A stretch of 5,265 bases of DNA, from NCBI GenBank assembly GCA_020047885.1, contig JAIFNF010000246.1:1-5265 (forward strand), in the 5' to 3' direction. The stretch's first letter is position 1, and every line of letters starts with the position of its first letter. This document shows positions 1-5,265 of this stretch, in pieces. The position numbers were made by a program, and so were the translations under genes. The notes beneath the pieces were generated by a model. It was given only the letters and a program-made list of their open reading frames with translations. It searched no databases and was not told the origin of the DNA. This DNA comes from Gammaproteobacteria bacterium. Lineage in GTDB: Bacteria > Pseudomonadota > Gammaproteobacteria > Competibacterales > Competibacteraceae.

Positions 1-2072
1 AGTGCTTGCGGATCGCGTGGTCGGCGCTGGCCCCGCCGGAGGGCATTCATCTGTTCACCGGCAATCTGGTGCAGACGCTCACCTTCGGCGGATACTTCTA
101 TATCGTGCTGACCAATGGCTTTGGTATGTTGCTGCTGACCCGGGAGGCGACCGACCGGGAACTGAATCGGGTACTGGCCGAGCAGAAAACCATTCTGGAG
201 ACCTTGCCCACCGGACTGTGCATCGTGCGGGAGCGGCGGATTGAGCGCTGCAATCCGGCCATGGAGGCGATGTTCAGATTTGTGCCGGGAACCTTGGCCG
301 GTCAATCCGCCCGTTGCCTTTATGACAGCGATGAGGCTTACGCCGAGCATGGCCGAACCCTCTATTCCGCGATCGAGCAGAACGGCCACTTTGAGGGAGA
401 AGCTGCCGTGGTGCGCCAGGACGGCCAGCGCTTCTGGGTCAAGGCGCTGGGCGCTTCCCTGCTTCCGCAGCGCCCCAGGGAATCAGTGGTGTTTTCCGTG
501 ACCGACATCACCGAACAGATCCAGCAGCAGGAGGCGCTGGCGGCGGCCAAGGAGCAGGCCGAAGCGGCCAACCGCGCCAAGAGCGAATTTCTGTCCAACA
601 TGAGCCACGAGATTCGCACGCCGCTCAATGCCATTCTCGGTTTTGCCCAGGTGCTGGGCCGCGACCCGGACCTGAACAAGACCCAGCGGGATAGCTTGAT
701 CACCATTCAGCGCAGCGGCGAGTATTTGCTGGTCCTGATCAACAACATCCTCGATATGGCCAAGATTGAGGCGGGACGGATGACACTCCACGAAACCCCC
801 TTTGATCCCACCGCGCTCGTCACCGAGATCGAGGCGCTGTTCCAGCAACGCAGCCGCGACCGGGGACTGGTTTTAACCATTGAAGCGTCAGGACTGCCCC
901 GGCGCGTGGTCGGGGATGGGCACAAGCTGCGCCAGGTGCTCATTAACCTGGTCGGCAATGCCGTCAAGTTCACCACAGCCGGGAGTGTGACGCTGCGGGT
1001 GGAAAAATCGGTAGCCACCACTTCCGCCCCGCCCCCCAACCCCCTCCCGCGAGGGGAGGGGGAGCAGACTCCCTCCCCCCTGGTGAGGGAGGGTTGGGGG
1101 GCGGGGGAGCCTATCCGCTTCAGCGTGATCGACACCGGAACCGGCATCGCGCCCGAGGAGATGGGGCGGCTGTTCGAGTCCTTCAGCCAGACCGCCAGCG
1201 GCAGGAAAGTCCACGGAGGAACCGGTCTCGGTCTGGCGTTGAGCCACCAGTTCGTCCGGCTGATGCAGGGCGAGTTGACCGCAGAAAGTACGCTCGGTCA
1301 GGGCAGTTGCTTCACCTTCACCCTGCCGCTTCAAACCGTGATGATCGAGGATGAATCCACCATCAGCGGCCGTGAAGTTCCCGTGATCGGCCTGGCTCCG
1401 GGCCAGCCGGTATGCCGGATTCTGATCGTGGACGATCTGGCCGACAACCGCGCCCCGCTCCGGGCGTTGCTGAATACGCTGAATCCGCAACCGCCAGTGC
1501 TGGAATGCCGGGAAGCGGCTGACGGCCAGGAGGCGGTGGCGATTTGGGAAGCGTGGCAGCCACATGTGATCTTTATGGATATGCGGATGCCGGTGCTGTC
1601 GGGTGAAGAGGCGACCCGCCAAATCAAGGCGCGGATGGCGGCTCGGTCTGAGACAGTGCAGAGCCTCATTGTGGCGCTGACCGCCAGTGCCTTTAACGAA
1701 AATCGTGACTATTTTCTGGCCAGTGGCTGCGATGAATTCGCCCGTAAACCCTTTGTGGCCGAGGAACTGTTCACGATTCTGGAACAGCGCGTCGGCCTCC
1801 AGTTCCTCCGGGCAGGAGACGCCCCAGCCTCTACCGCGCTCCCATTGTCTGCCGAAGCCGTGGCCACCCGTCTGGCGGCTTGTTCCGAGCCATGGCAGGC
1901 GGCACTGAAGGACGCGGTGGAACTGGGGGATTTTGGCCGCATCACGGAACTTGTGGAACAGATACAGAACCGCGATGCCGCCCTTCGCGAGACGCTGGCG
2001 CAGTGGGCCTATCACTATGATCTGGAGGCGTTCATCAGGCTGTTTCGTCCAGCAGAAGAAGGCGGTCATTAG
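1..2072 (+). CDS. Membrane-anchored hybrid sensor histidine kinase, 5'-truncated (TM-PAS-HisKA-HATPase-REC-C-terminal tail)
   Basis: This is the C-terminal part of a sensor kinase that would autophosphorylate on a histidine and pass the phosphate to its own receiver domain. Residues are numbered from the TTG at 6, which is probably not the start because the frame stays open to the window edge. A hydrophobic segment at about 25-45 looks like the last helix of an N-terminal membrane region. It is followed by a PAS domain (about 62-170, ending FSVTDITEQ), a coiled linker, and HisKA with the H-box [13 protein letters not shown] (phosphoacceptor H201). The HATPase has its N-box (N314, N318), G1 box DTGTGI (376-381), F-box LFESFSQ and G2 box GGTGLGL (404-410). 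The receiver has the acidic pair D476/D477, phosphoacceptor D525 in MDMRMP, T559 and K581 in KPF. A conserved tail (about 620-680) is shared with the next gene. All catalytic motifs are intact despite an in-frame palindromic insertion at about residues 335-368. The signal sensed and the downstream target cannot be told from the sequence. Confidence 0.93.
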   Translation, partial: CLRIAWSALAPPEGIHLFTGNLVQTLTFGGYFYIVLTNGFGMLLLTREATDRELNRVLAEQKTILETLPTGLCIVRERRIERCNPAMEAMFRFVPGTLAGQSARCLYDSDEAYAEHGRTLYSAIEQNGHFEGEAAVVRQDGQRFWVKALGASLLPQRPRESVVFSVTDITEQIQQQEALAAAKEQAEAANRAKSEFLSNMSHEIRTPLNAILGFAQVLGRDPDLNKTQRDSLITIQRSGEYLLVLINNILDMAKIEAGRMTLHETPFDPTALVTEIEALFQQRSRDRGLVLTIEASGLPRRVVGDGHKLRQVLINLVGNAVKFTTAGSVTLRVEKSVATTSAPPPNPLPRGEGEQTPSPLVREGWGAGEPIRFSVIDTGTGIAPEEMGRLFESFSQTASGRKVHGGTGLGLALSHQFVRLMQGELTAESTLGQGSCFTFTLPLQTVMIEDESTISGREVPVIGLAPGQPVCRILIVDDLADNRAPLRALLNTLNPQPPVLECREAADGQEAVAIWEAWQPHVIFMDMRMPVLSGEEATRQIKARMAARSETVQSLIVALTASAFNENRDYFLASGCDEFARKPFVAEELFTILEQRVGLQFLRAGDAPASTALPLSAEAVATRLAACSEPWQAALKDAVELGDFGRITELVEQIQNRDAALRETLAQWAYHYDLEAFIRLFRPAEEGGH
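1021..1110. repeat. GC-rich palindromic repeat element inserted in frame in the kinase gene
   Basis: A very GC-rich block forms a nested inverted repeat. The outer arms are perfect over 16 bases (1027-1042 with 1091-1106). Two inner hairpins are also possible: a 9-bp stem 1040-1048/1054-1062 with a 5-base loop, and a 7-bp stem 1071-1077/1087-1093 with a 9-base loop. The outer and inner arms share bases, so the foldings are partly alternatives. In the gene's frame it encodes a Pro/Gly/Arg/Glu-rich peptide including NPLPRGEGE and [12 protein letters not shown], unlike any HATPase sequence. It falls between two expected beta strands just before the G1 box. Such CCCTC/GAGGG palindromes are familiar as dispersed, usually intergenic elements in proteobacterial genomes. 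The exact family and ends are inferred, and only one copy is in the window. It has no stop codon in the gene's frame. Confidence 0.8.
2056..2062 (+). promoter_or_regulatory. Probable ribosome binding site of the second gene
   Basis: AAGAAGG is a purine-rich, Shine-Dalgarno-like stretch that ends 11 bases before the ATG at 2074. It lies inside the last codons of the upstream kinase gene, whose TAG stop ends one base before that ATG. The match is modest and the spacing slightly long, so initiation may rely partly on ribosomes finishing the upstream gene. It supports ATG 2074 over the in-frame TTG at 1933. Confidence 0.5.
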
Positions 2073-2073
2073 C

Positions 2074-3609
2074 ATGGGCGCACTGAATGAGTCCAAAATG
2101 CGCCAGCTCCGGCAGCGCGCCGAGGCCTTGCTGAACACGCAATCCGCAGCAGTCCCGGATCTGCCTTCGCCGGAAACGGTCCGTGCGCTGATCCAGGATC
2201 TCGCGGTGTATCAAATTGAACTGGAACTCCAGAACGAAGAGTTGCAGCGATCCCAGCAAGAGGCCGAACGGATCAGGGACAGCTACGCCCAGCTTTACCA
2301 CGAGGCTCCGGTCGGGTATCTGACCCTCTCGCCAGCCGGAATCATCCTCCAGCATAACGACACCTTTGCCCGGATGACCGGATTGATGAACGACCGGTTG
2401 TGGAACATACCCGTGGCCGACCTCTTCGTACCGGAGGATCGCGCTATTTTTCTGGGGCGGTTTCGTTCTATTTTTCGTCACCCGGAAGGGAAGAGCATCG
2501 AGGCACGCATGGACCGACGGCATGGAAAGCCGTTCTGGGTGCGTCTGACGGCGCGGAAGATCAGCGTCCTCCCGAGCGCCTCTACAGAGAACGAGACTTC
2601 TGGCGGGATGCTGATGATCGTGGATGACATCAACCAGCGTAAGGAAGCGGAAGAACTGGAGCGGAATCGGGCCGAGCTACAGGCGATTTACGAATATGCG
2701 CCGGTGATGATGTGTTTACTGAACCCGGACGGCACCATCCTCTATGCCAATCGGGCTCTGGCGCAGTTTATCGGTGTAGCCCCCGACACATTACCTCTCC
2801 GACGAGCCGGTGAACTCATCGGCTGCATTCATGCCCTGGATGACCGACGCGGCTGTGGCGATCAACCCGGTTGCGCGGCCTGTGTCCTGCGCCAAGCCAT
2901 TCTTGAAACCTTCCGCACCGGCGTTGCGCATCGGCACCTTGAACATCGGACGACGCTGGTGACTCAGGGCGCAGCTCGCGAGGTGATCCTGCGGATGGAC
3001 ACCGCCCTGATCCCGACCATAGACCGTTCCCAACTGCTGCTCTGCCTGGAAGACATCACCGAACGCACCCGGATGGAGGAGGCGCTGATCGCCACCAAGG
3101 AGCAGGCGGAAGCGGCCAACCGGGCAAAATCGCGGTTCCTGGCGAACATGAGCCACGAAATCCGCACCCCATTGAACGCCATCATGGGCTTCTCTCAGAT
3201 CTTGGCGCGGGATGCGGTGCTGAACCCCACCCAACGGGACTACCTGAACTCTATCCAGCGCAGCGGCGAACAGTTGCTGACCCTCATCAACGGCATCCTC
3301 GCAATCGCGAAGGAACCGCCCACCCCCCACAATGACCTGAAGTTTCCGCGGGTTCAGGCGGCGGAATCACCGGTCAGCGAAGCGTCTTTATCCCCCGCTG
3401 ACGCCGCCATTCACCTGGTCGCCTGCCCTGAAGCATGGCAAGCGGCGCTGAAAGATGCGGTAAATTTAGGGGATTTTGGCCGGATCACGCAACTCGCGGA
3501 ACAGATCCAGGACAGTGATGCCGCTCTCTCCGCTACTTTGGCGCAGTGGGCTTACAACTATGATCTGGAGGTCTTCGCCCAGACGCTGAACAGGAGTGTC
3601 GCCGCATGA
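2074..3609 (+). CDS. PAS-PAS-HisKA protein lacking the HATPase and receiver domains (incomplete histidine-kinase paralogue)
   Basis: This 511-residue protein has no membrane segment and is probably cytoplasmic. Its order is an N-terminal helical region with a coiled coil (about 33-70, including [12 protein letters not shown]), PAS 1 (about 70-188, opening APVGYLTL), PAS 2 (about 200-330, ending LEDITERT), then HisKA with [13 protein letters not shown] and phosphoacceptor H361. PAS 2 carries a cysteine group at C251, C261, C267 and C270. After residue 413 the sequence leaves the kinase pattern. A linker of about 30 residues leads straight to the tail (449-501) also found at the end of gene 1. 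There is no N-box, G1, F or G2 box and no receiver, so the protein cannot autophosphorylate by itself. The frame is continuous with ordinary codon use, so it is not an obvious pseudogene. ATG 2074 is chosen because it lies one base after the upstream stop and because upstream in-frame residues read as out-of-frame kinase sequence. Inferred role: a phosphoacceptor or dimerisation partner of a complete kinase. Confidence 0.88.
   Translation: MGALNESKMRQLRQRAEALLNTQSAAVPDLPSPETVRALIQDLAVYQIELELQNEELQRSQQEAERIRDSYAQLYHEAPVGYLTLSPAGIILQHNDTFARMTGLMNDRLWNIPVADLFVPEDRAIFLGRFRSIFRHPEGKSIEARMDRRHGKPFWVRLTARKISVLPSASTENETSGGMLMIVDDINQRKEAEELERNRAELQAIYEYAPVMMCLLNPDGTILYANRALAQFIGVAPDTLPLRRAGELIGCIHALDDRRGCGDQPGCAACVLRQAILETFRTGVAHRHLEHRTTLVTQGAAREVILRMDTALIPTIDRSQLLLCLEDITERTRMEEALIATKEQAEAANRAKSRFLANMSHEIRTPLNAIMGFSQILARDAVLNPTQRDYLNSIQRSGEQLLTLINGILAIAKEPPTPHNDLKFPRVQAAESPVSEASLSPADAAIHLVACPEAWQAALKDAVNLGDFGRITQLAEQIQDSDAALSATLAQWAYNYDLEVFAQTLNRSVAA
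3592..3596 (+). promoter_or_regulatory. Strong ribosome binding site of the third gene
   Basis: AGGAG sits nine bases before the ATG at 3606, inside the final codons of the preceding gene. With the ATGA start/stop overlap this fixes the start of the third gene and suggests translational coupling. It is the best Shine-Dalgarno match seen at any start in the window. Confidence 0.75.
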
Positions 3610-5265
3610 CCCGCAACCCCGGCGCACGCGGCTTCACCAAACGGCTGGCGCTGACCCTATGCCTGTTCGGGGCGTTCGCCCTGTCCTTCGTGATCTACGT
3701 CGGTGCGGAGAAGGCGATTGACCGCGCCCACGAGCAGCGCCTGGCGTCTTTTTTACTGGCGGACGAATTGCGCCAATCCTCTGACGATCTGACGCGTATG
3801 GTTCGCACCTATGTGCTGACCGGCGATCCCGTCTACCAGCAGTACTATCAGGACATTCTGGCCATTCGCGACGGTCAGCGACCGCGCCCGGCGCACTACC
3901 AGAATATCTATTGGGATCTGGTCATCGCTGGACGACTCGCTCCGCCCCCAGCCAGTGGCCAGGCTACGGCGCTTCTCGATCTGATGCGGCAGGCGACCTT
4001 CGCCGACGCCGAGTTTCACCAGTTGGCGGACGCCAAGGCGCATTCCGACCGTCTGACCGCCACCGAATTTACGGCCATGCACCTGGCCGAAACTGTGGGG
4101 CCGGATCGGGAGGCCGCGCTGACCCAGGCGCGACGGCTGCTGTATGACGACGCCTATCATCAGGCCAAGGCCGACATCATGCAGCCCCTCTATGAATTCA
4201 ATACGCTCATAAACCAGCGGACCCTCGCGGCGGTGCAGGCGGCTGAGCGTGCCGCCGCGTTCGTGCGCGGCATCTTCATCGCCTTCGGCTTGAGTGTAGT
4301 GGTCGTGCTGTGGCGAACCTGGGCAACCTTGCGCAAGACGCTGGGCGGTTCGGCGGAGATGGTGCGTACCCAGATCATCCGGCTGGGTCGAGGCGACTTC
4401 TCCACGGTCGACCCGGTTCCCCCCAATGGCGACCACAGCGTGATCGGCTGGTTGGCGGAAACGCGGCAGCGGCTCGGTCAACTGGCGCAGGCGCAACAAG
4501 CGGCGGTGGAGCGCTATACCCGGGCCGAGCAGGCGCTGCGGGAGAGTCTCGAGCGCTACGAGTTGGCGATTAAAGGCACGACCGATGGCATCTGGCACTG
4601 GAATGTCGCCACCGGCGAGGATTTCCACTCCCCCCGCTACCAGCAACTGCTCGGTTACGCCGCCGATGAACTGCCTGATACCGCGGATGGTTTTGAAGCC
4701 ATCGTGCATCCCGATGATTTGCGGCGGGTTAATGCCGCGCAAGCGGCCCATCTTGAGCGGCGGGAACCCTACCACATCGAACTGCGCCTGCGTACCAAAC
4801 AGGGGGACTACAAATGGTTCGTGTCGCGCGGTCAGGGGGAGTGGGACGCTCAAGGGCAACCGCTGAGGATGTCCGGCTCGATCACCGACATCACCGAACG
4901 TAAGCAGGCGGAAGCGGCGCTGGCCAAGAGTGAACGCCAATTTCGGAGCCTGTTCGAGAATGCCCCTATCGGTCTGTTTCACTCCCTCCCGGAAGGGCGT
5001 TTTCTGCTGGTCAATCCGGCGCTGGCTACCATGCTCGGTTATGCCTCGCCGGAGGAGATGGTGACTACCGTCTCCGACATCGGCGCCCAACTCTTTGACG
5101 ACCCGGCGCAGCGGTCCAGGATCGTGACCGTGCTACTGAAAAATGATCAATGGTTCCGCGACGAAATCCTGCTGCGCCGCAAGGATGGCCGCATCGTGAT
5201 TGCCGACCTGGCCGGGCGCAGGGTGCTGAACGAAGACGGTCACATTGCCTATCTGGAAGGTTTTG
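3606..5265 (+). CDS. Two-pass membrane PAS sensor protein, 3'-truncated (probable sensor kinase or related signalling enzyme)
   Basis: There are 553 codons with no stop before the window ends. The N-terminus has a basic start and a hydrophobic helix at about 14-33. Next comes an extracytoplasmic region of about 180 residues (35-217), mostly helical, with motifs such as [20 protein letters not shown] and NIYWDLV. A second membrane helix follows at about 220-238. The region after it (about 239-295) may be a HAMP-like linker, but the match is loose. PAS 1 spans about 314-432: it includes WHWN and HPDD motifs typical of the PAS_3 type and ends in [15 protein letters not shown] 2 starts at about 443 (FENAPIGLF) and is still open at the edge. 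This extracytoplasmic region resembles that of proteobacterial sensor kinases I have seen, but I know no ligand for it. The output domain is unseen and could be a histidine kinase or a diguanylate cyclase/phosphodiesterase. The start overlaps the previous stop by four bases and has a good ribosome binding site. Confidence 0.9.
   Translation, partial: MTRNPGARGFTKRLALTLCLFGAFALSFVIYVGAEKAIDRAHEQRLASFLLADELRQSSDDLTRMVRTYVLTGDPVYQQYYQDILAIRDGQRPRPAHYQNIYWDLVIAGRLAPPPASGQATALLDLMRQATFADAEFHQLADAKAHSDRLTATEFTAMHLAETVGPDREAALTQARRLLYDDAYHQAKADIMQPLYEFNTLINQRTLAAVQAAERAAAFVRGIFIAFGLSVVVVLWRTWATLRKTLGGSAEMVRTQIIRLGRGDFSTVDPVPPNGDHSVIGWLAETRQRLGQLAQAQQAAVERYTRAEQALRESLERYELAIKGTTDGIWHWNVATGEDFHSPRYQQLLGYAADELPDTADGFEAIVHPDDLRRVNAAQAAHLERREPYHIELRLRTKQGDYKWFVSRGQGEWDAQGQPLRMSGSITDITERKQAEAALAKSERQFRSLFENAPIGLFHSLPEGRFLLVNPALATMLGYASPEEMVTTVSDIGAQLFDDPAQRSRIVTVLLKNDQWFRDEILLRRKDGRIVIADLAGRRVLNEDGHIAYLEGF

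Noticed and set aside
6..8. TTG at 6 as the true start of gene 1
   Set aside because: The frame is open to the window edge, no ribosome binding site can be seen, and the protein would begin just before the last membrane helix. The gene is most likely truncated by the window.
1027..1106. Palindrome as a rho-independent terminator or CRISPR-like repeat
   Set aside because: There is no T-run after the hairpins, it lies in the middle of an intact coding region, and there are no repeated units with spacers.
1875..2033. C-terminal tail as an HPt phosphotransfer domain
   Set aside because: It is too short, and the only His in this block in gene 1 (H670) is Asn in gene 2, so there is no conserved phosphoacceptor histidine.
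1933..2073. Upstream TTG start for gene 2 adding 47 residues
   Set aside because: The added residues overlap the end of gene 1 in another frame and look like shadow translation. ATG 2074 has a ribosome-binding-like sequence and gives the expected N-terminus for this PAS protein type.
888..2138. Long antisense open frame of about 416 codons
   Set aside because: It lies opposite the well-supported kinase gene, crosses its conserved motifs and has no recognisable domain. It is a by-product of GC-rich codon bias.
3753..5090. Long antisense open frame of about 445 codons
   Set aside because: It mirrors the third gene, whose forward frame shows membrane helices and PAS motifs. The reverse protein shows no family features.

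Overview
The window is one dense stretch of sensory signal-transduction genes, all read left to right. Three coding regions cover it almost completely. The first is cut by the left edge and the third by the right edge. The GC-rich base composition, the style of the PAS and hybrid-kinase genes, and a GC-rich palindromic repeat inside a gene suggest a gammaproteobacterium, possibly an environmental sulfur-oxidiser or Competibacter-like lineage. That placement is an impression from family resemblance and is weakly supported.

Layout: (1) positions 1-2072 encode the C-terminal 689 or so residues of a membrane-anchored hybrid histidine kinase: a membrane segment, PAS, HisKA, HATPase, a receiver domain and a conserved C-terminal tail. 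A roughly 90-bp GC-rich palindromic element (about 1021-1110) is inserted in frame in its ATPase domain. (2) After a 1-base gap, positions 2074-3609 encode a 511-residue protein with two PAS domains and a HisKA phosphoacceptor helix, followed directly by the same C-terminal tail as gene 1. The ATPase and receiver domains are absent. (3) Overlapping by four bases (ATGA), positions 3606-5265 encode the start of a two-pass membrane sensor with an extracytoplasmic domain, a possible HAMP-like linker and at least two PAS domains. Its output domain lies beyond the window.

The spacing (1-base gap, 4-base overlap) implies one co-transcribed and translationally coupled unit. Genes 1 and 2 are paralogous at two separated modules: HisKA about 76% and tail about 77% identical by hand count. 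The simplest reading is that gene 2 is a kinase-like partner without a catalytic domain. It would have to be phosphorylated in trans, plausibly by gene 1's product through HisKA heterodimers, or act as a dimerisation modulator. No DNA-binding response regulator, promoter, terminator or RNA gene is visible in the window.
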